DNA from: an uncultured Erysipelotrichaceae bacterium
GTDB lineage: Bacteria; Bacillota_I; Bacilli_A; RFN20; CAG-826
Assembly: GCA_902787955.1 (NCBI GenBank)
Contig: CADAIJ010000001.1
Span: 1-64,000 of the forward strand
Direction: 5' to 3'
Length of the DNA: 64,000 bases
Position numbers and translations under genes: made by a program. Position 1 is the stretch's first letter, and the number at the start of each line of letters is the position of its first letter. Below the pieces are notes generated by a model. It was not told where the DNA came from and searched no databases. It worked only from the letters and a program-made list of their open reading frames with translations. Below are positions 26,691 through 36,478 of the stretch, piece after piece.

Positions 26691-28720
26691 TGTTTATACT
26701 TTTCGCCGTAATTGGATTCATTTTAGGGGCTAATATCTTATTTTATTACCCTTTAATCTTTATCCCATTATCGATAATATTTTTTATAGCTATTTATAAA
26801 AGTGCGAAACTTAAAGGACTTATTTATGGTGCCTCTTCCTTTCTACTCGCTCTTTTAGTGTCTTCTATATTTAATAATCTAACCCCTCCTAAAGAACAAA
26901 CCTCTTTTAGTGGGATCGTTATTGAAGCGAAAGATAATTATTATGTTTTATATTCTTTCCCTTATAAGTTTTATGTTTATGAAAAAGAAAACGATGTTGA
27001 AATAGGGGATATTTTAAAGCTAGATTCATCTTCTTATATCTATTCTCAAACAACGTATGAATCGCAGTTTGATTTTTCTTCTTACTTAAAAAGTAAGAAT
27101 ATCCGTTATGAACTTAATTCTTATAAGAAAGAAGTATTATTTCAAAACTTTTTCGCCTTTAAAAAGATAAGAAGAAATTTCTTAAATAACTTTGAAAGTG
27201 ATACGAGAGATTTATTAGACGCATTACTATTTGGGAATAAGAATTATAACTCGCATGTTATTGAACTAGCTTCTTCACTTAATATCATCTATTTATTTTC
27301 TACATCAGGGATTTATTTATCTTTAATTCTTAGAGGAGGGAAATTTATCACCTCTAAGTTCACTAAAAACACCAAAGTGGGGGAGATTATCCCTCTAGCA
27401 GTTTTACTTCCTTATTTGCCTTTTATTTTTACTAAAATCGGGATAATAAGAGTAATCCTTACTTATCTACTTCGTTATTTAAACCATAATTTCTTTAAAA
27501 AGAAGATCGATAATCTAACTTTAATATCTTTCGTCGGTTTATTTATCTTATTGATAGATTATACCGCTTCATATCAGATGGGATTTTATCTAGGTTTCTT
27601 TTTATCGTGCTTAATAAACTGTTCAGGTGATATAACGAGACGATTTAAAAAGAAGAAATACGCTTTTACGATTCTTCCAATAATAATCTATTTCTTTATG
27701 CTTCCTATATCATCGTTCCAAAATAATGAATTTCATATCTTTCAGTTATTATTTCAAAATCTAGTTTTACCTCTTAATGGAATATTCTTTATCACTGGTT
27801 TACTTTCCCTTTTCAGCGTTCCGTTTACTCATGTTCTTCCATTTATGTCTAATATCCTAATTAGTTCATATAAAGTTATCCATTTAGTGGATTATTCCAT
27901 CTCTTTAGGAGAGTTTAATGCTTATTTAATCGCCTTATATTACGTTTTATATTTCTACTTCTTAATTAACTTTGAAGCTTTTAAAAGAAGGAAATATATA
28001 AGTGCTGCATTTGTTATGACTTTATTAATTTTAATAAAAGGTGTTCCATTTAGACCATATTTATATAACGCGGTTTATTTTATAAATGTTGGTCAAGGAG
28101 ACTCAATATTAATCCAAAATCATAATAATACCGTCTTAATTGATACAGGTGGAAACATTAACTTTGATATGGCAAAAGAAACCCTAATTCCATTCTTTAA
28201 GAAAAAGCAGATTAAGAAGATAGACGCTTTAATAACCACTCATAATGATTATGATCACGCTGGAGCCGCACCTTCTTTAGTCCAAAACTTTAGAGTTAAT
28301 AAATATCTTACTAAGAAAGAAGATTTCCCATTTAAAGTAGGGGATATCTATTTAGAAAACCTTAATGATATGAAAGGAAAAGATGAAAACGATTCTTCTT
28401 TAGTCTTTAACCTTCATTTTATGAATAAGTATTTCCTTTTAACTGGTGACGCTGGAATTGATGTTGAGAAGTATCTGATTAAAAAATACCCAAATCTCGA
28501 CTGCGACATCTTGAAAGCAGGTCACCATGGAAGCGATACCTCAACCTGCGAAGAATTTGTTAAAAAGGTAACACCGAGTGAAGCAATCATCTCCTGTGGA
28601 AGAAAGAATTCTTATAAACATCCGAAGGCCAGTGTGATTAAAACCTTAGAAAAATATAATGTTAAGATTCGTTACACAATGGAAGAAGGAACCATCGTGT
28701 ATTATTCGTTATTTACCTAA
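26690..28720 (+). CDS. comEC: Competence channel ComEC/Rec2
   Basis: The 676-residue protein is complete: an N-terminal OB-like segment between early membrane spans, the competence membrane domain (about 165-440), and a C-terminal metallo-beta-lactamase domain (about 455-676) with INVGQGDSIL, TTHNDYDHAGA, LTGDAG and KAGHHGSDTS all intact. It translocates single-stranded DNA during transformation. An intact comEA-comEC pair suggests working DNA uptake. Confidence 0.96.
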   Translation: MFILFAVIGFILGANILFYYPLIFIPLSIIFFIAIYKSAKLKGLIYGASSFLLALLVSSIFNNLTPPKEQTSFSGIVIEAKDNYYVLYSFPYKFYVYEKENDVEIGDILKLDSSSYIYSQTTYESQFDFSSYLKSKNIRYELNSYKKEVLFQNFFAFKKIRRNFLNNFESDTRDLLDALLFGNKNYNSHVIELASSLNIIYLFSTSGIYLSLILRGGKFITSKFTKNTKVGEIIPLAVLLPYLPFIFTKIGIIRVILTYLLRYLNHNFFKKKIDNLTLISFVGLFILLIDYTASYQMGFYLGFFLSCLINCSGDITRRFKKKKYAFTILPIIIYFFMLPISSFQNNEFHIFQLLFQNLVLPLNGIFFITGLLSLFSVPFTHVLPFMSNILISSYKVIHLVDYSISLGEFNAYLIALYYVLYFYFLINFEAFKRRKYISAAFVMTLLILIKGVPFRPYLYNAVYFINVGQGDSILIQNHNNTVLIDTGGNINFDMAKETLIPFFKKKQIKKIDALITTHNDYDHAGAAPSLVQNFRVNKYLTKKEDFPFKVGDIYLENLNDMKGKDENDSSLVFNLHFMNKYFLLTGDAGIDVEKYLIKKYPNLDCDILKAGHHGSDTSTCEEFVKKVTPSEAIISCGRKNSYKHPKASVIKTLEKYNVKIRYTMEEGTIVYYSLFT

Positions 28721-28755
28721 ATGCTACAAAGCATATTTTAAACTCAACTAGTTTT

Positions 28756-28953
28756 ATGATTGAAAACGGTTGTTTTATTAAACTCTATAAAAACAACTTT
28801 TCGTTAGATTTATATAAAAAAGATAGCAAAACCCTTCGTATATTTAATGACAAAATCATTAAATCGATATTTTTAGATGGCAAATTATATATTGATTCAG
28901 TATGCAAAAATTATTTGCAAACTGCTGAAGATGGAAGAAAATTTCATCATTAA
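28756..28953 (+). CDS. Small hypothetical protein
   Basis: A 65-residue frame without a Shine-Dalgarno sequence lies between comEC and the next gene. It is Lys/Ile/Leu-rich and matches nothing I know. It may not be translated. Confidence 0.25.
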   Translation: MIENGCFIKLYKNNFSLDLYKKDSKTLRIFNDKIIKSIFLDGKLYIDSVCKNYLQTAEDGRKFHH

Positions 28954-28973
28954 GAAAATCCTTGATGAATTAT

Positions 28974-28996
28974 AAAAAAAGCACCCACAGGGTGCT
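28974..28996 (-). terminator. Terminator of the four-span membrane protein gene
   Basis: AGCACCC and GGGTGCT make a perfect 7-bp stem followed on the minus strand by TTTTTTT. Confidence 0.9.
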
Positions 28997-29015
28997 AATC
29001 AAGATACTTAATTAA

Positions 29016-29462
29016 TTAAGCTAACTTTTTATCTTTGACGAATTCAGAAGCACAAACAAGTAAACCTGCTAAGATGCTTAAGATACCAGAGATAATTGGG
29101 AAAGCAGTTAAGTGGTAAGCACTACCACCAACATTGCCGTTAACGATAGAAGCACATAAGAAGACAAAGACGGCACTAACGATAAAGACTAAAGCAAGAC
29201 CGAGATTGATGAACTTCTTTTGTGGAACGTCAACAAAGATTAAAGCGCATGTACCTAAAGCGGAAACGCCTGCTAAGATATAGCCAATACCACTTAAAAC
29301 AGAGCCGTTTTCACTAAATAAGGCTTTATCAAAGGCTGTATAACCTCTTGCACCAAAGGCTTCAACATAAAGTTGATCACCAAACATGAAGAAGAAAGCA
29401 ACTAAGCCTAAAACGACAGCGCCACATTTAAGAACATTTCTTAAAGTAAGTAAATTTTTCAT
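29016..29462 (-). CDS. Four-span membrane protein of unknown function
   Basis: The 148-residue product has hydrophobic spans at about 12-28, 55-76, 86-106 and 118-140, with a short charged tail. I recognise no family. A Shine-Dalgarno GGAGG precedes the ATG. It is transcribed alone, divergent from the next gene. Confidence 0.75.
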   Translation of the reverse strand: MKNLLTLRNVLKCGAVVLGLVAFFFMFGDQLYVEAFGARGYTAFDKALFSENGSVLSGIGYILAGVSALGTCALIFVDVPQKKFINLGLALVFIVSAVFVFLCASIVNGNVGGSAYHLTAFPIISGILSILAGLLVCASEFVKDKKLA

Positions 29463-29569
29463 CTAATTTTTTCCTCCGGCAACTATATTATATTAATAGC
29501 GATTAATTGTTAAGAAAAAATAAGAGATTTATAAAATAGATTATGTAATAATAGTTTCTAGATTTACTT

Positions 29570-30259
29570 ATGAAAACTACGATTGAATCAATATTAAAGA
29601 TCGCAATTAAAGTCGCCATTATTGTTGTGGGTGTCCTTGGGATAGTGCTTTCAGCCAGTTCCGATTCGTTTATGGGAAATGGCTATGTCTTCATGTTTTT
29701 CACAGTCCAATCTAATCTCACTATTATGGGGATTTCTTTAGTCTTCTTAGTTAATGATATTAGAATGATGTTTAAGAAAGAATCGTTCCTAAATAATATT
29801 CTTTATTTAATTAAGTACACGTTTACGATTGCAATTTTAATTACTTTCTTAGTGTTTTTTATAATGCTCGCTCCAACGTTAGGAGTGGACTATTTACTAA
29901 GTTTTAAAAACTTCTCTTTGCACGCAATAGTTCCAGTCTTAGCCCTTATCGATTTCTTTGTTTTTGATAAAGATATTAACCTAACTTATCGTAACTCTTT
30001 AGTGGGTACATTAATGCCTATATATTATTTATTATTCTTCTTAATAGGTATCCCATTAAACTTCACATACACTAGTGATGGACTTAAAGCTCCTTACTTC
30101 TTTTTAAATTATGAAGAAATAGGCTGGTTTGCTATAACTGATAAAGGTCCAGGTGTATTCATCTATGTCCTCATCCTTTTAGCGCTTATTGTCTTATTAG
30201 GTTTCTTATTTACTTTCTTAATGGACTTAAGACAAAAGAAGAGTAAAAGTAAGGATTAA
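29570..30259 (+). CDS. Pr6Pr-like integral membrane protein
   Basis: The 229-residue protein has six predicted spans and the motifs FTVQSNLT near residue 45 and HAIVPVLALIDFFVF in span 4, typical of the Pr6Pr membrane family of unknown function, distantly related to FAR-17a/AIG1. No Shine-Dalgarno sequence is evident. Confidence 0.7.
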   Translation: MKTTIESILKIAIKVAIIVVGVLGIVLSASSDSFMGNGYVFMFFTVQSNLTIMGISLVFLVNDIRMMFKKESFLNNILYLIKYTFTIAILITFLVFFIMLAPTLGVDYLLSFKNFSLHAIVPVLALIDFFVFDKDINLTYRNSLVGTLMPIYYLLFFLIGIPLNFTYTSDGLKAPYFFLNYEEIGWFAITDKGPGVFIYVLILLALIVLLGFLFTFLMDLRQKKSKSKD

Positions 30260-30327
30260 ATCGATATTTTAACCCTCCTATGTTTTTTCTTCTTTCTTTA
30301 GAAAGAGATAAAGACTACAATAATCAT

Positions 30328-31263
30328 ATGACTACATTTAAGAAATTTTTAAGTTTATCTCTTCTTACTCTTTTAGTTGCGGCTTGTAATAATAGCCCAA
30401 CTCCTTCCAGTAGTGAAGAAATCAAAAGCGAAACAACAAGTGAAACCACATCTGAAACTACATCAGAAACTACAAGTGAAGATTATGGAACATCTACCAC
30501 TAGTGAAGGTACATCTGATACTTCGACAACTAGTGCAGGAACTTCCACGACAAGTGAAGAAAAAGATCCATCAAAATACTATGATGATATTTTAGATACT
30601 TACACTGGTACAACCTTACTTAATGCTTTAAATCAGTTAAATAATAAGAATCGTGTTCGCACAATCGGTTATAAAAATCATAGATTTTACTACAAGTACA
30701 CTGAAAAACTTCCAGAAACTCCAAAAGGTAAAATGTATGGTTTTTATGATGACGCCTTAGTCTCTGAACAATGGGATGGTCAAGCAACATGGAATCACGA
30801 ACATGTTTGGCCAAAATCATTAGGCGGAGGCAAAGTTGAAGATGATATGCATATGCCTCGCCCAACCTCTGTTAAAATTAACTCTGACCGTGGCAATAAG
30901 CCTTATGGTTCTGGTAGTGGAGCATATGATCCAGGTCAATTTATCGCTGAATATCGTGGTGTCGCTGCGCGTATTATTTTCTACTGCGCTATTGCCAACA
31001 CATCTTTAGATATCGATTACACAACTGATTCATCTACGATGGGTGTTCTTCCTGACTTATTAAAATGGAACTTAGAATATCTTCCTACAAAGAGCGAAAC
31101 TGCAGCAACATGCTTAAGAGTAGAGCAAGTTCGTAACGAAGCTATTTATTCTCGTCCAGAACTTCAAGGAAATAGAAATCCATTTATCGATCACCCAGAA
31201 TATGCTTGCCGTATCTGGGGTACTAGAGATTCTAAAACAAAACAAATCTGCGGCATTAATTAA
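30328..31263 (+). CDS. Secreted endonuclease I-family lipoprotein
   Basis: I choose ATG 30328 over 30280 because it opens directly into a lipoprotein signal (lipobox LVAAC). Next comes a roughly 50-residue Ser/Thr/Glu linker of degenerate SETT and TSTTSE repeats, then an endonuclease I domain with the His-Me finger motif WNHEHVWPKS and a DDMHMPRPT block, and a conserved SDRGNKPYG. It probably cuts DNA or RNA outside the cell, either for nutrient recovery or to feed the ComEA/ComEC channel encoded just upstream. Confidence 0.88.
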   Translation: MTTFKKFLSLSLLTLLVAACNNSPTPSSSEEIKSETTSETTSETTSETTSEDYGTSTTSEGTSDTSTTSAGTSTTSEEKDPSKYYDDILDTYTGTTLLNALNQLNNKNRVRTIGYKNHRFYYKYTEKLPETPKGKMYGFYDDALVSEQWDGQATWNHEHVWPKSLGGGKVEDDMHMPRPTSVKINSDRGNKPYGSGSGAYDPGQFIAEYRGVAARIIFYCAIANTSLDIDYTTDSSTMGVLPDLLKWNLEYLPTKSETAATCLRVEQVRNEAIYSRPELQGNRNPFIDHPEYACRIWGTRDSKTKQICGIN

Positions 31264-31269
31264 TAATTT

Positions 31270-32223
31270 ATGAACTTTATCCTTTATGGCGAACAATACC
31301 CGATGATAAAGGCTCGCCTTAAAAAGATCCTCAAAGAGAGATTAGGCGAGGTCAATGATTTTAATGTCGTTAATTATAACGCTAAAGAGGATTTACTCGA
31401 GGATATGGTTGGAGAATTATCTCTCCTTCCTTTAGGAATAGATAGAAAAGCAGTGGTCATTGATTACGCTGATTTTCTTGCGGAAGGTGGAAATAAAGAA
31501 TACCTTACTAGATTTAACGAAGAAACTCCAACTAACGATGAAACAATCGATATTATTTATATTTTAAGAAGCGATAAAATCTTAAAATCATCTGAACTAT
31601 ATAAAAGAATTGAAAAAGACGGCCAAGTCATTAATTTTGTTAACTTAACAAAAGATGAGTGGCCTGCTTTTATTAAGAAATACTTTAATGATAGGGGAGT
31701 TAAGATTGAACCTAAGGCTATCCTAGAGATGTATGATAGGATAGATGAAGACTTAACTCGCTTTATTAATGAGGCTAATAAATTAATCCTTTACACGAAT
31801 AACATTACTTTAAGTGATGTCACCCTAATGGTGTCTAAACCAATTGAAGATGATGTTTTTCAATTATCTAACGCCCTTTTTAGAAGAGATAATGCAACTG
31901 CCTTATCCATTTACCATGATCTTCAATTACTCGGCTCCAAAGCCACGGATTCTTTAATCCCTATGCTAGCGTCTCAATTTAGATTTATTAATGAAGTTAG
32001 ATATTTATCTAAAAAAGGCTATGAACAAAATGAGATGTGTCAAATCTTAAAGATTAAATCTCCATATCGAATTAAGATTGCGCTTCAAAACGCTTCTAAA
32101 CTAGGCGCAAGCGCAGTGACACACGCTTTAGATGATCTTTATTTCCTTGATTACCGTATTAAGTCAGGTAAAATAGATAAAAACTATGGTTTCGAACTTT
32201 TCCTCACTAATTTTCCAAACTAA
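31270..32223 (+). CDS. holA: DNA polymerase III, delta subunit
   Basis: The 317-residue protein matches HolA from end to end: an early FILYGEQYPMIKARLKKIL segment, the MVGELSLLPLGIDRKAVVI strand region, and the C-terminal clamp-loader helices (LDDLYFLDYRIKSGK). Delta opens the beta clamp. No Shine-Dalgarno sequence is present; the start lies 6 bp after the nuclease stop. Confidence 0.92.
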   Translation: MNFILYGEQYPMIKARLKKILKERLGEVNDFNVVNYNAKEDLLEDMVGELSLLPLGIDRKAVVIDYADFLAEGGNKEYLTRFNEETPTNDETIDIIYILRSDKILKSSELYKRIEKDGQVINFVNLTKDEWPAFIKKYFNDRGVKIEPKAILEMYDRIDEDLTRFINEANKLILYTNNITLSDVTLMVSKPIEDDVFQLSNALFRRDNATALSIYHDLQLLGSKATDSLIPMLASQFRFINEVRYLSKKGYEQNEMCQILKIKSPYRIKIALQNASKLGASAVTHALDDLYFLDYRIKSGKIDKNYGFELFLTNFPN

Positions 32224-32278
32224 AAAGTTCGATAAATTGCTATAATTTATATTAATTATTGAAAGGGGTCAAATATAA

Positions 32279-33295
32279 ATGGCAAAAGAAATCTTACAAG
32301 CTAAATGGCTAAACGATTATGTTTTAGTCTATCAACCAGCACTTACTGTTCATTTTAAAGCTAACGTTATTGTTAACCAAGGCGAAACCTTTATTATGGT
32401 GCAAGATGAAGAAGTAAAAGCAACCTTAGGTCCAGGACAACATGTTTTAAACGCTGATACATTATCATTCTTAGGGGAATTTGATAAAGGAAGAGCTCTT
32501 CCAATCCAAGTTTACTATGTAAAACAATTTGAACTTCCTGGTCATATTAATATCACACCATCCTTATTTAATATTGGTAAGATGAGAGTAAGTGATGAAC
32601 AAAACGCTCAAGAAATGTTACTTCGTATCCAAACAAATATTAATGTTCATATTAAAGGTCTCACTAATTTCTATCAAAAGGTCATTAGTCTTAAATTAGA
32701 AAATGATATCGTTACTGTTGCAGAGTTAATGGAGGCTTTAAATTCTCCTACAAGTGCAGTCTTAAAAGATCTTGTTAGCAAAGCTAGAGGAACCTTTATT
32801 AACACTATCCCAGCGATGAATGAATACGCGAGCTCTAATAGTGCAACATATCTATCCATGCTTAAAGAAGCATATGCTAAATATGGTTTAGAAATCTCTA
32901 AACTCGAACTAAGTGCTGTTCCAACTGCTCTTGGACTCGAAACTGGTGCAATGGCCAAATTTAAAGAAGAATGTCATCAAGCTAAAGGCGCTAGTGCTGC
33001 TCAAGGACAAGCTACAAATAACGCTCCAGCAAGAAGAAATAATAACGCTCCTGCCAATACTGGTAATAAGAAATTAAAACTCCATCGTAAAGGCGGCTAT
33101 GTTGTTATGCTTGTCTTTGGTATTATTGGAACGCTTATTGGCGTAGTACTAAGAGCCGTATATGGATATAATGAAATAGGACTCAATTTAATTTCAACTT
33201 TCATTTACGGAGGACTAATTTTGTTCGCTGCTGGATTAATCTTACTTATCGTAATGTCTGTTAAGAATAAGAAAATCAAAGCGATGAATAAATAA
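32279..33295 (+). CDS. SPFH-domain membrane protein
   Basis: The 338-residue product has an SPFH/band-7-like core (about 1-220, of the virion-core-protein/YdjI type), an Ala/Asn-rich linker (230-265) and two C-terminal spans (about 275-298 and 305-328). A good Shine-Dalgarno sequence, GAAAGGGG, precedes it. It is a second, differently anchored SPFH protein in addition to the one at 43072. It may organise membrane microdomains. Confidence 0.75.
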   Translation: MAKEILQAKWLNDYVLVYQPALTVHFKANVIVNQGETFIMVQDEEVKATLGPGQHVLNADTLSFLGEFDKGRALPIQVYYVKQFELPGHINITPSLFNIGKMRVSDEQNAQEMLLRIQTNINVHIKGLTNFYQKVISLKLENDIVTVAELMEALNSPTSAVLKDLVSKARGTFINTIPAMNEYASSNSATYLSMLKEAYAKYGLEISKLELSAVPTALGLETGAMAKFKEECHQAKGASAAQGQATNNAPARRNNNAPANTGNKKLKLHRKGGYVVMLVFGIIGTLIGVVLRAVYGYNEIGLNLISTFIYGGLILFAAGLILLIVMSVKNKKIKAMNK

Positions 33296-33313
33296 ACAAA
33301 TTATTTATAATTT

Positions 33314-33345
33314 GGCTCTAGTTAATTCTAGAGCCTTTTATTTTA
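33314..33345 (+). terminator. Terminator of the SPFH gene
   Basis: GGCTCTA and TAGAGCC form a perfect 7-bp stem followed by TTTTATTTTATTT. Confidence 0.88.
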
Positions 33346-33363
33346 TTTATAGGTTCTAAGCTC

Positions 33364-33384
33364 TTTGGGAATATTTATCCCAAA
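33364..33384. promoter_or_regulatory. 21-bp palindrome TTTGGGA-N7-TCCCAAA
   Basis: This perfect copy lies between two convergent terminators (SPFH gene and rpsT). No promoter with the mscS/rpsO geometry follows it, so its role here is unclear. Confidence 0.5.
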
Positions 33385-33413
33385 TAGGGGAGTCCTGCAG
33401 TGTTTTAGAATAA

Positions 33414-33440
33414 AGAAAAAGCAACCATTTCTGATTGCTT
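33414..33440 (-). terminator. rpsT terminator
   Basis: On the minus strand AAGCAA and TTGCTT pair around a 10-base loop, followed by TTTTC. Confidence 0.75.
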
Positions 33441-33464
33441 TATATCTTTATAATAAGAACTAAA

Positions 33465-33731
33465 CTATTTCTCTAAAGCGTTAACTAACTTGGTTAAAGA
33501 AGATTTCTTTCTAGCAGCAGTGTTACGAGTATAAACACCAGAAGTAACGGATTTATCAATGAGCTTGTTAGCGAGCTTTAAGGCTTCTCTAGCTTTTTCT
33601 AAATCTTTAGCTTCAACTGCTAAACGAACTTTCTTAGAAGCAGTAGCAATTCTAGAACGAATAGCGACGTTTCTTTGTCTAGCTTTTTCGTTAGTTTTGT
33701 TTCTTTTCATTTGTGATTTAATTTGTGCCAT
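33465..33731 (-). CDS. rpsT: 30S ribosomal protein S20
   Basis: This 88-residue basic helical protein is full length, with the S20 start AQIKSQMKRNKTNEKARQRN and the AARKKSSLTK end. It binds 16S rRNA. Shine-Dalgarno AGAGGTG precedes the ATG. Confidence 0.98.
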   Translation of the reverse strand: MAQIKSQMKRNKTNEKARQRNVAIRSRIATASKKVRLAVEAKDLEKAREALKLANKLIDKSVTSGVYTRNTAARKKSSLTKLVNALEK

Positions 33732-33806
33732 ATTTACACCTCTTATTTTTGTACCTGCATAAGTTTATCAAACTTAAACATATGTATCAAACATTTTTTA
33801 TAACTT

Positions 33807-35804
33807 TTATTTCTTCTTCGCTATAAGTACTTCGTAAGCAAAGTCATTAACATTCTCTAACTTACCATACTTTTCTTCAGGAATACTAATACCAAATTCA
33901 CTGTTAATGGTGTTGATTAATTCAACATAAGACATGGAGTCTCCACCTAAGTCATTAATCCAGTGAGCGTTATCTTCAATCTTAATGATTGGAAGGATTA
34001 AGATCTTCGCGAAGATTTCTCTCATCTTAATAACGACTGGTTCAACTTCTTCTTTAGTGAAGCCATCGAATGATTTAACTTCTTTCTTTTCATCAAATCC
34101 AGCGAACATATTTGGGTTATTCTTAAGTTGATCTTTAACTTGGAAACGTTTAACCTTCATTGACGCGGTTAATGGAAGTTTGTCCTTATAAATAAGGACA
34201 CGAGCAACTTTCTTCTCATTTTGTAAGGAAGCATTAATGTTATCAATGTTCTCTTTAAGTTCTTTAAGTTGCTCTTCTAAACAATCATTGGAGAGTTCAA
34301 GAACAAGGGTAATATCTTCGTGAGTGGATTTACCTTTCTTAAAGCCAAAGACGGTTAAATGATTAATGTGTTTTAAACCTTCAAAGTAAGATTCAATTTC
34401 ATCTGGGTAGATGTTTTCACCATTTTCATTAATGATGACATCTTTAATACGACCTTTAATAAAGTAGAATCCAGTCGCATCAACTTCAGCGATATCACCT
34501 GTTCTGAAGTAGCCATCCTCAGTTAAGGTTGCTTTTTGTTCCACGCCGTTAATGATTTCTCTAACATGAGTGATAGGGGACTTAATTAAAAGTTCGCCAA
34601 GGTTTGGATGAAGTGGGTTTGTATTTTCAATTTTATATTCCACTCCATGAAGTGGACGACCGATACTTCCTTTAAGTCTATAGACAACTTTTGGAGAGAG
34701 TTCAACGGAAGTAACCCCAGCTTCAGTCATACCATATCCATTATATAATGGATAACCGATACCATTAATAACGTTAAGGGTTTCTTCGGAGATATAACCA
34801 CCTCCAGAAATAAGGAACTTAATCTTATGACCAAGTAATTGATCTTGAACAGTTCTAACCGCAATTGGGTGACCCGCTAAACCAGCTTCTTCAACAGTGA
34901 TTTTCTTAGTGTTATAAGCAATCATCTTAGCGAGAAGTTCAGCTTTCTTACCACCTTCAAGTTCAGCTTTTCTTAAGACGTTTTGCGCGATCATATCCCA
35001 GAAAAGTGGAACACTATAAACATGGGTAACACCACATTTTTGAGACATACCCATAACTTCTTTAGGCGACATATCTTTAATAAAGACAATGTTTTTACCA
35101 AAGAAGGTGTACCAAAGGAAGACAGCGACAAAACCAAAGATGTGGTGGAAAGGAAGCATAGCAAGAATATTAATCTCACCCGCATACATAATATCTCCAG
35201 TAGTCTCTGGCATTGAATAAGCTGCGGCGATTTGGCTACATAAGTTTTTGCCATTATAAACCATTAATTTAACGTTTCCAGTAGTGCCACTAGAAGAGAA
35301 GATAACTTCGTTAGCCCACTTCTCAGCAAAACGGAAATTAATCTTAATTGATTCTAAGGAATCAACTTGAATAGTTTTCTTTGAGTAAGAAACAATGTCA
35401 GTGGTGACAATTGCTTGCGCTTTAGATTCTTCAAGTAAATGTTCAGCGTTTTCTTTTGGAAGTTTTGCATCCATTAAAAATGGAACATAACCACACATAA
35501 GTAAGCCCCAGAAAATTAAAGGCCACTTATAAGAATTCTTCGCTTTTAAAGCGACAACACTACCTTTTTGAATGCCTTTTAAAGCTTCATCAAGGCGAGA
35601 GCCCATTTCAAAGGCTCTAACACGATAATGTTTATATTTAATACTCTGAATTTTTCCTTTGTCATTTTGGAAAGTGAGAGCTTTTTTTCTTTTATATTTT
35701 TTAGATGTCGCTGCTAAGAATATATCTTGCATCGTCATTGGGGTTTTAAGTAATTCGTTTATAGATTCGAAATAATTACGAACCGATCTATATTCAGCGT
35801 ACAT
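33807..35804 (-). CDS. Acyl-AMP ligase fused to an acyl-carrier domain
   Basis: Residues 1-560 are an ANL-superfamily AMP-forming ligase: P-loop-like IFSSSGTTGNVKLM, NGYGMTEAG, and RTGDIAEVD with KGRIKDVI. Residues about 580-665 are a phosphopantetheine carrier domain with the attachment Ser near 622 in GGDSMS. Such fusions activate a fatty or hydroxy acid and load it on their own carrier arm. It is followed after 5 bp by a serine acetyltransferase-like gene. No condensation or reductase domain is nearby, so the acceptor of the acyl group is unknown; the linked acyltransferase fold of the neighbour is one candidate. Confidence 0.85.
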   Translation of the reverse strand: MYAEYRSVRNYFESINELLKTPMTMQDIFLAATSKKYKRKKALTFQNDKGKIQSIKYKHYRVRAFEMGSRLDEALKGIQKGSVVALKAKNSYKWPLIFWGLLMCGYVPFLMDAKLPKENAEHLLEESKAQAIVTTDIVSYSKKTIQVDSLESIKINFRFAEKWANEVIFSSSGTTGNVKLMVYNGKNLCSQIAAAYSMPETTGDIMYAGEINILAMLPFHHIFGFVAVFLWYTFFGKNIVFIKDMSPKEVMGMSQKCGVTHVYSVPLFWDMIAQNVLRKAELEGGKKAELLAKMIAYNTKKITVEEAGLAGHPIAVRTVQDQLLGHKIKFLISGGGYISEETLNVINGIGYPLYNGYGMTEAGVTSVELSPKVVYRLKGSIGRPLHGVEYKIENTNPLHPNLGELLIKSPITHVREIINGVEQKATLTEDGYFRTGDIAEVDATGFYFIKGRIKDVIINENGENIYPDEIESYFEGLKHINHLTVFGFKKGKSTHEDITLVLELSNDCLEEQLKELKENIDNINASLQNEKKVARVLIYKDKLPLTASMKVKRFQVKDQLKNNPNMFAGFDEKKEVKSFDGFTKEEVEPVVIKMREIFAKILILPIIKIEDNAHWINDLGGDSMSYVELINTINSEFGISIPEEKYGKLENVNDFAYEVLIAKKK

Positions 35805-35809
35805 AATTT

Positions 35810-36304
35810 TTATTCCTTTATAATAGAATTTTCTTCTACATCCTCTCTTATAACTACGTTTGGTCCAATCTTCGCGTTTTTACCGATTCTAACTCTACCA
35901 ATAATCTTCGCTCCAGTACCGATAACTACGTTATCTTCCACAATTGGGTGACGATCTTTTTTCTGTAAAGAAGAGCCACCTAAAGTTACACCATGATATA
36001 AAGTAACGTTATCTCCGATTATTGAAGTTTCGCCGATAACTACACCCATTCCATGATCGATAAATAAGTTACGACCAATTTTAGCGTGAGGATGAATCTC
36101 AATTCCAGTTTTCTTTCTAGCGATATGAGAAAGAACTTCGCCGATAAATTTAAGATGCATTTTATCATAGAAAAAATGCGCAACTTTATACCATCTTAAA
36201 GCGATGACACTTGGATATGTCCAAAAAATCTGCCAATTATTTCTAGCGGCAGGATCTCTACGCTTGATGGACTGATAATATTTTTCTTTAGTGTTATTTG
36301 ACAT
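35810..36304 (-). CDS. Serine O-acetyltransferase-like left-handed beta-helix transferase
   Basis: The 164-residue protein has the CysE hexapeptide-repeat domain, with GIEIHPHAKIGRNLFIDHGMGVVIGE and LYHGVTLGG (catalytic His and the Gly-rich turn). It lacks most of the long N-terminal helical domain of enteric CysE, as in EpsC-type short forms. It may make O-acetylserine for cysteine synthesis. Its position directly upstream of an acyl-carrier ligase allows another acyl acceptor. The C-terminal tail is short. Confidence 0.8.
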   Translation of the reverse strand: MSNNTKEKYYQSIKRRDPAARNNWQIFWTYPSVIALRWYKVAHFFYDKMHLKFIGEVLSHIARKKTGIEIHPHAKIGRNLFIDHGMGVVIGETSIIGDNVTLYHGVTLGGSSLQKKDRHPIVEDNVVIGTGAKIIGRVRIGKNAKIGPNVVIREDVEENSIIKE

Positions 36305-36424
36305 ATTGTTTATCTATAAAATAGATAGGCTTACTTTTAAAATAAGCACGTTTGATTATATCAAAATCACTATAATTTTATCAAGTGATATAAGAATAGT
36401 GGTGAGCCTAGTTACTTTAAGAAA

Positions 36425-36449
36425 TAAAAAATGCACACAAAGTGTGCAT
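36425..36449 (-). terminator. Terminator of the lipoprotein gene
   Basis: ATGCACAC and GTGTGCAT form a perfect 8-bp stem followed on the minus strand by a T-run. Confidence 0.9.
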
Positions 36450-36478
36450 CTTTATATGTTTAGTCAAACTTAACTAGA

